A stretch of DNA of 5,748 nucleotides from Angelakisella sp. (GCA_022794295.1 JAAWEO010000140.1:1-5748), one strand, 5' to 3'. Positions 1 through 5,532 are shown, numbered from the stretch's first letter. Translations and numbers: made by a program. Notes: generated from the sequence alone by a model not told the origin.

Positions 1-23
1 TACGGAGTGAGCATTTTTCTTTG

Positions 24-56
24 CTACTTTCTTTTTGCGATAGAAAAAGAAAGTAG
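24..56. repeat. 13-bp perfect inverted repeat, AT-rich
   Basis: CTACTTTCTTTTT (24-36) is the exact reverse complement of 44-56, with a 7-nt loop (GCGATAG). The left arm is preceded by TTTTTCTTTG (14-23), and a complete palindrome would need CAAAGAAAAA after 56. The sequence there is AAGCC instead, so this looks like a truncated copy of a longer symmetrical element. The AT-rich arms stand out against GC-rich surroundings. It could be a mobile intergenic palindrome or part of a terminator; the sequence alone does not decide. Confidence 0.7.
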
Positions 57-85
57 AAGCCTGCTCGCCCTGCACCCAGCTATCC

Positions 86-115
86 TGCAAATACACCCCG
101 GTGGGGTGTTTTGCA
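86..115. repeat. 13-bp hairpin with one bulge
   Basis: TGCAAA (86-91) and ACACCCC (93-99) pair with GGGGTGT (103-109) and TTTGCA (110-115). T92 is bulged and the loop is GGT. The stem is strong and would form in either strand's RNA. No T-run follows on either strand, so it is better described as an intergenic palindrome than as a terminator. Confidence 0.65.
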
Positions 116-129
116 ACCTCCGCCCCCCT

Positions 130-162
130 CGCATGGACCGGCCCATAAGGCCGGTCCATGCG
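130..162. repeat. 14-bp perfect inverted repeat, GC-rich
   Basis: CGCATGGACCGGCC (130-143) is the exact reverse complement of 149-162, with a 5-nt loop CATAA. It is the longest perfect palindrome in the window. It lies about 40 bp past the stop codon of the minus-strand gene, so it could stop or protect that transcript's 3' end, though there is no T-tract. REP-like intergenic repeats have this form; whether it is repeated elsewhere in the genome cannot be told here. Confidence 0.7.
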
Positions 163-172
163 ACCCTCTACA

Positions 173-190
173 GGCCGCCGCCAGGCGGCC
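173..190. repeat. 7-bp perfect GC hairpin
   Basis: GGCCGCC (173-179) pairs with GGCGGCC (184-190) around a GCCA tetraloop. It sits 12 bp beyond the stop codon of the minus-strand gene at 203. It resembles the 8-bp, 4-nt-loop hairpin at 5729-5748 in size and composition, though the arm sequences differ. Confidence 0.55.
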
Positions 191-202
191 CAAAGACTCC
201 CC

Positions 203-532
203 CTAGAGCCACACCGGCGGCTCCGAAAGAACCCGGGGCTCCCCTTTTTCCTGCCGTTCCTCCTCCTCTGTTTCGTCCAGGTACTGGTCAATGAGATCCA
301 TCAGATGGGTTTGGGAAAAGACGTTGGCGTTCAGCCGCCGCACCAGCCGCTGGACCCGCAAAAGGCTCCCGGAGACCTCCCGGATATGTACCCGGATGTT
401 CCCCACCTCGTCCACCCCCTTGATGCCGTAAACCACGGCGTAGCTGTCGGCGTCCTCGAAAACCGCCTTGCAGACCCGGAAGGTAAGGGGGGTGCCGCTT
501 TCCAGCTCCTGGCTGATCCTCTTTTTCTCCAC
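203..532 (-). CDS. DUF6514-like small protein of unknown function
   Basis: A 109-aa cytoplasmic-looking protein with no signal peptide or membrane segment. After a short charged start it has a beta-rich middle (FRVCKAVFEDADSYAVVYGI, residues 18-37), a segment GNIRVHIREVSGSLLRVQRL (44-63), then a helix HLMDLIDQYLDE (76-87) and an acidic tail. The order YGI, then a strand with I/V-x-E/D-V-S, then V-x-x-L-V-x-x-x-N and a final HL-x-D-hhxxYL helix fits what I remember of DUF6514, a clostridial family of about 100 aa. This is recall, not a search. The GTG start at 532 is chosen because CTCCTT at 543-548 (AAGGAG on the minus strand) lies 10 nt upstream. The in-frame ATG at 568 falls at the predicted transcription start and lacks a ribosome site. 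The gene has its own promoter and is insulated from secDF by a terminator. Confidence 0.75.
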   Translation of the reverse strand: MEKKRISQELESGTPLTFRVCKAVFEDADSYAVVYGIKGVDEVGNIRVHIREVSGSLLRVQRLVRRLNANVFSQTHLMDLIDQYLDETEEEERQEKGEPRVLSEPPVWL

Positions 533-571
533 TTGTTCAACACTCCTTCCTGCTTCCCGAGCCGCCATTCT

Positions 572-600
572 ATTGTAAAGGATTGTGTATGGAGTTTCAA
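572..600 (-). promoter_or_regulatory. Sigma-A-like promoter of the DUF6514-like gene
   Basis: On the minus strand, TTGAAA (600-595) and TACAAT (577-572) are separated by exactly 17 bp, each one base off consensus. Transcription should begin near 565, leaving a leader of about 33 nt before the GTG at 532. This placement rules out the longer in-frame starts further upstream (ATG at 568 and at 667). Confidence 0.8.
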
Positions 601-627
601 ACAAAATCGTCTGGCAAAGTGCGACAG

Positions 628-659
628 AAAAGGCCCCCGGGGTAGTCCCGGGGGCCCTT
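628..659 (-). terminator. Intrinsic terminator downstream of secDF
   Basis: GGCCCCCGGG (632-641) pairs perfectly with CCCGGGGGCC (647-656) around a 5-nt loop. On the minus strand the stem is followed by TTTTCTGTC (631 downward). It begins 33 bp past the secDF stop and lies just upstream of the promoter of the next minus-strand gene, so it separates the two transcription units. Confidence 0.85.
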
Positions 660-688
660 GCAGGCAAGGCTTTTTGCAGGCGGATGGG

Positions 689-3034
689 TTACTTTTTCGC
701 TTTGGACTCCACCTTCTCCTGCCAGAACACCCACAGGGGACCGGCCAGGCAGACAGAGGAGTAAAGGCCCACAGTAAGGCCCACAATGAGGGGGAAGGCG
801 AAGGTAACGATAGAGGAGAGGCCGTACAGGTAGCCCATCACCGCTACCACCACCATAGCCAGAATGGTAGAGAAGGAGGTGCCGATGGCCCGCCCCATGG
901 ACTGGGTCACCGAAAGGTTCACCAGCTTCCCGAAGGGCGCCTTTGCCCCCAGGAGCATCCGGTTTTCCCGAATGCGGTCGTAGATGACGATGGTGGCGTT
1001 GATGGAGTAGCCCAGGATGGTGAGCGCTGCCGCAATAAAGTTTTCGTTAATGGAAAAGCCGAAGATCACAAAGGTGGCGTAAACCGTGACCACGTCATGG
1101 AGCAGCACCAGGGCCGCCAGAACACCGGCGGACCAGCCGTTCATCACATGGAAGCGCATGGCGATGTACAGCACCATAAGGATGACCGCAAAGACCACAG
1201 CCAGACTGCATTTCTGGAAGAACTCCTGGCCGATGACCGCGTCCACATTGGTCACCGAGGTGACCGCCACGTTGGCAGAGGGGAAGGCCGCCTGGAGGGC
1301 ATCGGTGGCGTTTTGCTGGACCTCGGCGCTGATGCCCTGGTCCTGGGCCAGGGAAAGGGTGATGCTCTTGGTGCCGGTAAGGAGCTCCTCCCCCTGCTGG
1401 ACAGAGACAGAACCACCCACGGCGTCCTCAAAAACCCGCTGGAACTGGTTCATGTCCACATCCCCCTGGTAGGAGTAGGAGACAATGGAACCGCCCTTAA
1501 ACTGGATATCCAGATTTACCCCGGGGACAAAGGAGACCACAACGGCAATGGCAAGGAAAGCGGCGGAGATGGCGAAGAACAGCTTCCGCCGGCCCACAAA
1601 GTCGATGATCTTTTCTTCCTTTTTGACAGGGGCGGCCTCCACAGCGGACTGGGAGGACTGCTTCTCCCCGCCGTAGAACCAGGGGTTCCGGAAGCACTTC
1701 AGCCGGGAGATGCCCCGGAGCATCACCTTGGAGGCGTAGACACCCATGATCATGTTGGCGATGACGCCCATCAGGAGGGTGTAGCCGAAGGAGTAGATGG
1801 CCCCAGTGGTGGTCTGGCCGAAAAGGAAGAAGATCTTGGCAAAGATGCTGTTGGCGGGGCCGAAGGCACCCATCAGGATGACTGCCACAATGACGTTGGT
1901 GACGTTGCCGTCCAGAATGGCGGAGAAAGCCCGCTGGAAGCCCAGGTTCACCGACCCGTCAATGGTTTTGCCGGAGCGGATCTCCTCCCGGATGCGCTCG
2001 GCGGTGATGATGTTGGCGTCAACACCCATGCCGATGCTGAGGATGATACCGGCGATGCCGGGCAGGGTCAGGGTGAAGGAGGGGACATCGGGGAGGATGC
2101 GGGTGACCGAGGCCACCATAATCACCATCTGGCCGGCCAGGGCAAAGATGCCCACAAAGCCGGGAAGGCGGTACTTCAAAAGCATAAACAGAGCCACCAG
2201 CACAAAGGCGATCGCTCCGGCCTGGACCATAACATCCTTTGCACCCAGGCCCAGGGTGGGGGAGATGGAGCTGTAGTCCCGGGTATCCAGGCGGAAGGGC
2301 AGGGCTCCGCCCTGGATCTTCTCGGCCAGGTCCTTCGCCTGCTCATAGGTAAAGGAGCCCTCGATGATGCCCTGGCCCCCGGTAATGACGGTGTTGACCT
2401 TGGGGTAAGAGATCAGGGTATCATCCATCCAGATGGATATAATGCCCCCCAGATTCCGCTGGGTGGCTGCGGCAAAGGCGGTGGTGCCCTCGGGGCTCAA
2501 TTTAAAGGAGACCACATATTCATAGGCGCCGGTGGTTTGGTTCTGGGTTCTGGCCACAACGGCCTCCACCAGGTCCCGGCCCTCCAGGACAATGGGGGCG
2601 TTGGGGCGTCCCTCCTCGTCGATGGAAAGCCCCTCCCGGAAGGTGAGAAGGGCGGTATCCCCCAATTCCCGAATGGCCTGCTCGGGGTCGTATTCGGTTT
2701 CCCCTGCCTGCCAGGGGAAGCGGACGATGATCCGGTCCTTGGCGGTATCGGTATAGACCTCGTAATCGGTAATGCCCTTGGTGACCAGGCGGGTGCGGAT
2801 CACCTGGGAGGCCGCCTCCATCTCCTCGTTGGTGGCGTCGTAGCCATCCGCGGGGGTAAAGGTGGCATCCACGCCTCCCCGGATATCGATGCCCCAGCGG
2901 ATATCCGACGCACCTTTAATATAGGTGGTTGTCAGGTCCCCGTTGGTGACGCTGATCCCGAAGAAGGTAAGGTACGCTGCCGCCAAAATAACGATGGCGA
3001 CAGCGAAAAAGGGCCATGACTTCTTCTTTTTCAT
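689..3034 (-). CDS. secDF: Fused SecDF protein-export membrane protein
   Basis: A 781-aa inner-membrane RND-type protein that helps the SecYEG-SecA channel complete export using ion-motive force. The SecD half spans about 1-450: TM1 at 8-27, GIDIRGG (48-54), a large extracytoplasmic P1 domain to about 255, then five membrane helices including GMGVDANIITAERIREE (335-351), the SecD signature with Asp339. A hydrophilic linker (about 455-475) joins the SecF half: TM at 482-504, FKGGSIVSY (512-520), the P4 domain, HDVVTVYATF (646-655), GYSINATIVIYDRIREN (675-691) and R715 in the following helix region. The usual SecF motif is GYSIND; here the Asp is Ala680. The ATG at 3034 has GGAGG (3042-3046) 7 nt upstream; an in-frame TTG at 3067 lacks a site. 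The gene is monocistronic, with its own promoter and terminator. In many bacteria secD and secF are separate; the fused form is common in Bacillota. Confidence 0.97.
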   Translation of the reverse strand: MKKKKSWPFFAVAIVILAAAYLTFFGISVTNGDLTTTYIKGASDIRWGIDIRGGVDATFTPADGYDATNEEMEAASQVIRTRLVTKGITDYEVYTDTAKDRIIVRFPWQAGETEYDPEQAIRELGDTALLTFREGLSIDEEGRPNAPIVLEGRDLVEAVVARTQNQTTGAYEYVVSFKLSPEGTTAFAAATQRNLGGIISIWMDDTLISYPKVNTVITGGQGIIEGSFTYEQAKDLAEKIQGGALPFRLDTRDYSSISPTLGLGAKDVMVQAGAIAFVLVALFMLLKYRLPGFVGIFALAGQMVIMVASVTRILPDVPSFTLTLPGIAGIILSIGMGVDANIITAERIREEIRSGKTIDGSVNLGFQRAFSAILDGNVTNVIVAVILMGAFGPANSIFAKIFFLFGQTTTGAIYSFGYTLLMGVIANMIMGVYASKVMLRGISRLKCFRNPWFYGGEKQSSQSAVEAAPVKKEEKIIDFVGRRKLFFAISAAFLAIAVVVSFVPGVNLDIQFKGGSIVSYSYQGDVDMNQFQRVFEDAVGGSVSVQQGEELLTGTKSITLSLAQDQGISAEVQQNATDALQAAFPSANVAVTSVTNVDAVIGQEFFQKCSLAVVFAVILMVLYIAMRFHVMNGWSAGVLAALVLLHDVVTVYATFVIFGFSINENFIAAALTILGYSINATIVIYDRIRENRMLLGAKAPFGKLVNLSVTQSMGRAIGTSFSTILAMVVVAVMGYLYGLSSIVTFAFPLIVGLTVGLYSSVCLAGPLWVFWQEKVESKAKK

Positions 3035-3065
3035 TGAGAATCCTCCATGCTGATAAATTCGTTCC

Positions 3066-3100
3066 AAAAGGCGGAGAGAAAAGAGCCTCCCCCCTCCGCC
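3066..3100 (-). promoter_or_regulatory. Hairpin plus T-run in the secDF leader, possible attenuator
   Basis: On the minus strand GGCGGAG (3100-3094) pairs with CTCCGCC (3076-3070), and TTTT (3069-3066) follows at once. It lies inside the leader of about 77 nt between the predicted secDF transcription start and its ATG, about 30 nt before the start codon. Stem followed by a U-run is the layout of an intrinsic terminator, but the loop is 17 nt and the run only four, so it would be leaky. It could instead simply stabilise the mRNA. Confidence 0.45.
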
Positions 3101-3117
3101 GGACAGGCACAGGATGT

Positions 3118-3146
3118 ATTATATTCCATTTTTCGGTCAAAATCAA
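3118..3146 (-). promoter_or_regulatory. Strong sigma-A-like promoter of secDF
   Basis: On the minus strand TTGATT (3146-3141) and a perfect TATAAT (3123-3118) are 17 bp apart. Transcription should start near 3111, giving a leader of about 77 nt. An overlapping TTGACC (3137-3132) is too close to the -10 box (11 bp including the junction), so the TTGATT box is preferred. Confidence 0.85.
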
Positions 3147-3149
3147 GCT

Positions 3150-3178
3150 TTGACGGGAGTTTGTCGGATTTGTTTGAT
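3150..3178 (+). promoter_or_regulatory. Possible plus-strand promoter, divergent from secDF
   Basis: TTGACG (3150-3155) is five of six to the -35 consensus and is followed after 17 bp by TTTGAT (3173-3178), four of six to the -10. Its -35 box lies 3 bp from that of secDF, back to back. It would start a rightward RNA near 3185 that ends at the terminator at 3427. A weaker alternative is TTGGCT (3245-3250), 17 bp, TTTATC (3268-3273), which would start RNA near 3280, right at the first hairpin. Neither is proven. Confidence 0.35.
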
Positions 3179-3278
3179 TGTGTCGGTTGTTTTGGGGTGT
3201 TTTGTGGTGGGTTGGGCTTTTGCAGTTCTGCCTGGGCTGCTCTTTTGGCTTAGTCTACTTTCTGGGGTTTATCGGCTT

Positions 3279-3427
3279 GGCCTTGCAGCGCCGTTTTCTT
3301 TTGACGGCCTGCGGGCCATGGGAGGGAACGGCTAAGGTGATTTTCGCTGGGGCAAAAATCGAGCCGCTTTGCGGCAAATGCTGCATGGCGGCAGCTGGGG
3401 GCGGCTCTGGCAGGGCAGAGCTTTTTT
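3279..3427 (+). ncRNA. Candidate structured RNA: five hairpins ending in a terminator
   Basis: No convincing gene occupies 3125-3502, yet the plus strand can fold into consecutive stems. Stem 1 (3279-3317) joins GGCC/GGCC, GCAG/CTGC and GCCGT/ACGGC, 13 bp with small bulges and a 9-nt loop. Stem 2 (3339-3360) pairs GATTTT with AAAATC. Stem 3 (3363-3375) is GCCGC-TTT-GCGGC. Stem 4 (3380-3395) is GCTGC/GCAGC. Stem 5 (3404-3421) is followed by TTTTTT. The T-run fixes the strand. The terminator lies before the promoter of the next gene, so it ends a separate short RNA of about 150-240 nt. I do not recognise a known riboswitch, 6S, SRP, RNase P or tmRNA motif. Two reading frames cross it (plus 3178-3483, minus 3513-3250) but look non-coding. 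It could also be a decayed or repeated intergenic element. Confidence 0.45.
3404..3427 (+). terminator. Intrinsic terminator without an upstream gene
   Basis: GCTCTG (3404-3409) pairs exactly with CAGAGC (3416-3421) around a 6-nt loop and is followed directly by six T (3422-3427), a textbook Rho-independent terminator on the plus strand. The nearest gene upstream, secDF, points the other way, so what it terminates must start inside the intergenic region. It may also shield the next promoter (3445-3473) from read-through. Confidence 0.8.
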
Positions 3428-3444
3428 ATGGGGGCAGGGGGGCG

Positions 3445-3473
3445 TTGCATTCTTTGATGGGTTGTGTTAGAAT
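3445..3473 (+). promoter_or_regulatory. Promoter of the three-gene rightward operon
   Basis: TTGCAT (3445-3450) and TAGAAT (3468-3473) are separated by 17 bp, four and five of six to consensus. The predicted start near 3480 gives a leader of about 23 nt before the ATG at 3503, carrying AGGAG at 3485-3489. The terminator at 3404-3427 ends 17 bp upstream, so this is an independent unit. Confidence 0.7.
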
Positions 3474-3502
3474 GGCTTGGTAAAAGGAGTTGACGGACCG
3501 AT

Positions 3503-4225
3503 ATGTCGATCACGCCCCAGTTTTTTAGCTTTCTGGTGGAAAACCGCCTTCATGACAGCAAGCCCTGGTTTGAGGCCCATCGGGAGGAGTACAACCGGTT
3601 GGTTCTTTCTCCGCTGCGGGCCTTGGTCCAGGAGATGGCGCCCATTATGCTCACCATCGATCCGGAGCTGATCACCCAGCCTGCTGTGGGCAAGACCATT
3701 TCCAGAATTTTCCGGGACACCCGTTTTTCCCGGGACAAGTCCACCTTTCGGGAGCACCTTTGGATCTCCTTTTCCCGGGGGAAGGCGGGGCGCTATGAGC
3801 CTGTTCCGGAGCTATACTTTGACCTGTCCCCTGAGGGCTATTCCTATGGCTGCGGCTGGTACAGCCCCGGTCCCCAGCTGATGGAGACCCTGCGGCGGCT
3901 TGTTCTGGAGGGGGATAAAACTGCCAAGGCGGCCATCCGGGCTGCCGGGGCCCAGACCCATTTTAAGATGGAGGGCAGCGAATATAAAAGGAAAAAGCAT
4001 CCCGACGCCCCGGCGGAGCTCCAGCTCTGGCTGAACTGCAAGGAGCTGTACTTTGCCCACCGGGACAATGATCCGGAGTTTCTTTACGCCCCGGATCTGG
4101 GGGAGCGGGTGGCCCGGGAGCTGACAAGGATGAAGCCTGTTTACCAGCTTTTCTGGAAGGCCCAAAGCACTGCCAGGGCAGAGGAGATCCACACCTCCAC
4201 CGCCCTGAACCTGGAGGAATGGTAA
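3503..4225 (+). CDS. DUF2461 (TIGR02453-type) family protein
   Basis: A 240-aa soluble protein, close to the usual 210-240 aa of DUF2461. The family has no established biochemical role, so none is given. The evidence is an N-terminal FFSFLVENRLHDSKPWFEAH (7-26) with the conserved WF followed by a helix ending in Y30, and above all SRIFRDTRFSRDKSTF (67-82), the I/V-x-R-I-x-R-D-T-R-F-S-x-D-K core that defines the family. An aromatic- and glycine-rich segment at 112-122 (GYSYGCGWYSP) and LYF (182-184) fit the rest of the fold. No signal peptide or membrane helix is seen. The ATG at 3503 is the first possible start, since an in-frame TGA lies at 3491; AGGAG at 3485-3489 is a rather long 13 nt upstream. 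It is first in an operon, with the thioesterase beginning 3 bp after its stop. Confidence 0.9.
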   Translation: MSITPQFFSFLVENRLHDSKPWFEAHREEYNRLVLSPLRALVQEMAPIMLTIDPELITQPAVGKTISRIFRDTRFSRDKSTFREHLWISFSRGKAGRYEPVPELYFDLSPEGYSYGCGWYSPGPQLMETLRRLVLEGDKTAKAAIRAAGAQTHFKMEGSEYKRKKHPDAPAELQLWLNCKELYFAHRDNDPEFLYAPDLGERVARELTRMKPVYQLFWKAQSTARAEEIHTSTALNLEEW

Positions 4226-4228
4226 AAG

Positions 4229-4699
4229 ATGCAGGAAAAACGTGTTGCCGATTCCCGCACCACCCAGGTACAGATCATTATGGAGCGGGATATTAACGGG
4301 GCCAGCCGCCTCTTTGGGGGGCAGCTGCTGGAATGGATTGACGTGGTAGCTGCTGTGGTGGCCCGGCGCCATTGCCAGCAGGAGGTCACCACCGCGGCTA
4401 TTGATAACCTGCAATTTCGGGCTCCGGCGCAGCTGGGCTCCACCCTCTGTCTGGTCGGGCAGCTTACCCACGTGGGGCGGACCTCCATGGAGGTTCGGGT
4501 GGACAGCTTCACCGAGACCCTGGCCGGGGAGCGCACCCCGATCAACCGGGCCTACCTGGTGCTGGTTGCCATTGACGGGGAGGGACGCCCCGCTCCGGTT
4601 CCCCGCCTGCTGCTGGAGACAGAGGAGGAGCGTCAGGAATGGGAAGCCGGGGAGCGCCGCCACGCCCTTCGCAAGCAGCGGCGGGAGGAAAATTATTAG
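4229..4699 (+). CDS. Hotdog-fold acyl-CoA thioesterase
   Basis: A 156-aa cytoplasmic enzyme expected to hydrolyse acyl-CoA to free acid and CoA; the chain-length preference cannot be read from sequence. It matches the single-domain YciA/BACH-type hotdog thioesterases. MERDINGASRLFGGQLLEWID (18-38) carries the family's N-x-x-x-x-L-F-G-G-x-L-L-x-W-I-D core, with N23 and the likely catalytic D38 at the start of the long central helix. It continues with TTAIDNLQF-like TTAAIDNLQFRAPAQLGS (54-71) and the strand GRTSMEVRV (83-91). The C-terminal 30 residues are highly charged and probably helical (ETEEERQEWEAGERRHALRK). The family usually forms dimers or hexamers. GGAGG (4213-4217), inside the end of the previous gene, lies 11 nt before the ATG, which with the 3-bp gap suggests translational coupling. 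It is the middle gene of the operon. Confidence 0.92.
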   Translation: MQEKRVADSRTTQVQIIMERDINGASRLFGGQLLEWIDVVAAVVARRHCQQEVTTAAIDNLQFRAPAQLGSTLCLVGQLTHVGRTSMEVRVDSFTETLAGERTPINRAYLVLVAIDGEGRPAPVPRLLLETEEERQEWEAGERRHALRKQRREENY

Positions 4700-4722
4700 T
4701 CCCGGGGAAAGGAAGCTTTAGT

Positions 4723-5532
4723 ATGAGAAAGCCAGACGCCGTTTTCTGCGACCTGGACGGGAGCCTTCTGGGGCCCGACAAAAAGGTAGGGGAAAAGGAT
4801 GCCGCCACCATCCGCCGCCTGAAGGAGCTGGGGGTGCCGGTTGTGATCTGCACCGGGCGCCCGATCCTGGGGGTCCGCCAGGTGGTGAAGGAGCTGGGGC
4901 TTGATCTGGCGCTTTGCTCCAACGGGGGCTGCTGCTATGACTTTTCCCGGGGGGAGCTCCTTTTCACCACCGAAATGGACCACAATATAGCCCGCCGCCT
5001 TCTTACCTGGCTGGAAAAGGAAGGAGCCTTCTTTCTCCTTCACGCCCCGGACCGGATCTTTGCCTCCTTCGGGGTAACGATGCCGGCCCACTACCTTCTG
5101 GAAGGGGAAGAAAACGGGGGGCTTCTCACCTGCGAGACACCCCTGGAGGGGGTGCGCATCCTGAAAATTCTGGCGATACGGTGCGAGGAGAGCGCCATCC
5201 TCCGGAAGGGGAAGGAGCTTTTCGGTCCGGAGGAGCTGACCATCTGTTCTTCCGAGCGGGGCTTTGTGGATTTTAACCCGCCGGGGGTCAACAAGGGAGC
5301 TGGGATCCGGCAGCTGGCGGACCGGATGGGATGGCGGCTGGAGGAGATACTTGCCTTGGGGGACAACAACAACGATTTGCCCATGCTGGAGGCGGTAGGG
5401 ATGGGGGCAGCGCCATCCAGCGGGGTTCCGGAGGCCCGGGCGGCGGCGGACTTTATCACCACTGCCAGCGGCCAAAATCCGCTAACCACAGCAATCGAGC
5501 ATTTCTTCCCTACCCGGCCCTTCGGGCCTTAA
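4723..5532 (+). CDS. Cof-type HAD-superfamily phosphatase (class IIB)
   Basis: A 269-aa cytosolic hydrolase of the Cof/YidA-like HAD IIB subfamily, normally Mg-dependent phosphatases of sugar phosphates, nucleotides or cofactors; the substrate is not predictable here. All four HAD motifs are present: motif I FCDLDGSL (8-15) with nucleophile D10 and acid/base D12; motif II VVICTGRP (40-47) with T44; motif III Lys191 in PPGVNKGAGI (186-195); motif IV LALGDNNNDLPML (210-222) with D214 and D218. The C2 cap, about 80-185, sits between motifs II and III as usual, and the length is typical (260-280). The ATG at 4723 follows AAAGGA (4708-4713) by 9 nt. An upstream in-frame ATG at 4639 would add 28 residues overlapping the thioesterase gene and has no family support. 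Last gene of the operon, 23 bp after the thioesterase. Confidence 0.95.
   Translation: MRKPDAVFCDLDGSLLGPDKKVGEKDAATIRRLKELGVPVVICTGRPILGVRQVVKELGLDLALCSNGGCCYDFSRGELLFTTEMDHNIARRLLTWLEKEGAFFLLHAPDRIFASFGVTMPAHYLLEGEENGGLLTCETPLEGVRILKILAIRCEESAILRKGKELFGPEELTICSSERGFVDFNPPGVNKGAGIRQLADRMGWRLEEILALGDNNNDLPMLEAVGMGAAPSSGVPEARAAADFITTASGQNPLTTAIEHFFPTRPFGP
5516..5530 (+). terminator. Weak hairpin at the end of the HAD gene
   Basis: GGCCC (5516-5520) pairs with GGGCC (5524-5528) around TTC, overlapping the last codons (RPFGP) and followed only by TT before the stop. It may slow or end transcription of the operon, but the short stem and missing T-run make it a poor intrinsic terminator. No better one lies in the following 200 bp. 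Confidence 0.3.

Larger units (their letters stand above)
1..202. other. Gene-poor, palindrome-rich flank
   Basis: I see no convincing gene here. One plus-strand reading frame stays open from 7 to 294, but its product is a proline- and arginine-rich string with no recognisable domain, and it runs over the palindromes and the end of the minus-strand gene. The stretch carries four separate inverted repeats (24-56, 86-115, 130-162, 173-190), each listed separately. It lies directly downstream of the minus-strand gene ending at 203, so some of these hairpins may end that transcript, but none has a clear following T-run on the minus strand. Confidence 0.6.

Noticed and set aside
7..294. Plus-strand frame of 95 codons
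   Set aside because: It crosses four palindromes and the end of the minus-strand gene, and the product is proline-rich without any recognisable feature.
158..3019. A 953-codon open frame on the plus strand, antisense to secDF and the DUF6514-like gene
   Set aside because: It mirrors the high G/C at third positions of the true genes. Its product is a low-complexity string of H, G, D and Q with no domain, whereas the opposite strand encodes an unmistakable SecDF with its own promoter, ribosome site and terminator.
3035..3067. Longer secDF start at an in-frame TTG (3067), as a possible leader peptide extension
   Set aside because: It has no ribosome site and directly follows the leader hairpin, while the ATG at 3034 has a perfect GGAGG at 7 nt and begins with a typical KKKK membrane start.
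3178..3483. Plus-strand frame of 101 codons with a hydrophobic start
   Set aside because: The hydrophobicity comes from the G/T-rich sequence. There is no ribosome site, and the frame runs through a run of hairpins, the terminator and the next promoter.
3250..3513. Minus-strand frame of 87 codons overlapping the operon start
   Set aside because: It overlaps the promoter, ribosome site and first codons of the DUF2461 gene, and no domain or ribosome site is seen.
3812..4663. Minus-strand frame of 283 codons opposite the DUF2461 and thioesterase genes
   Set aside because: It is the antisense shadow of two clear genes, with no motif and no signal for its own expression.
4639..4722. 28-residue N-terminal extension of the HAD phosphatase
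   Set aside because: It lies inside the thioesterase gene, has no ribosome site, and is not expected in a family where motif I starts within the first dozen residues.
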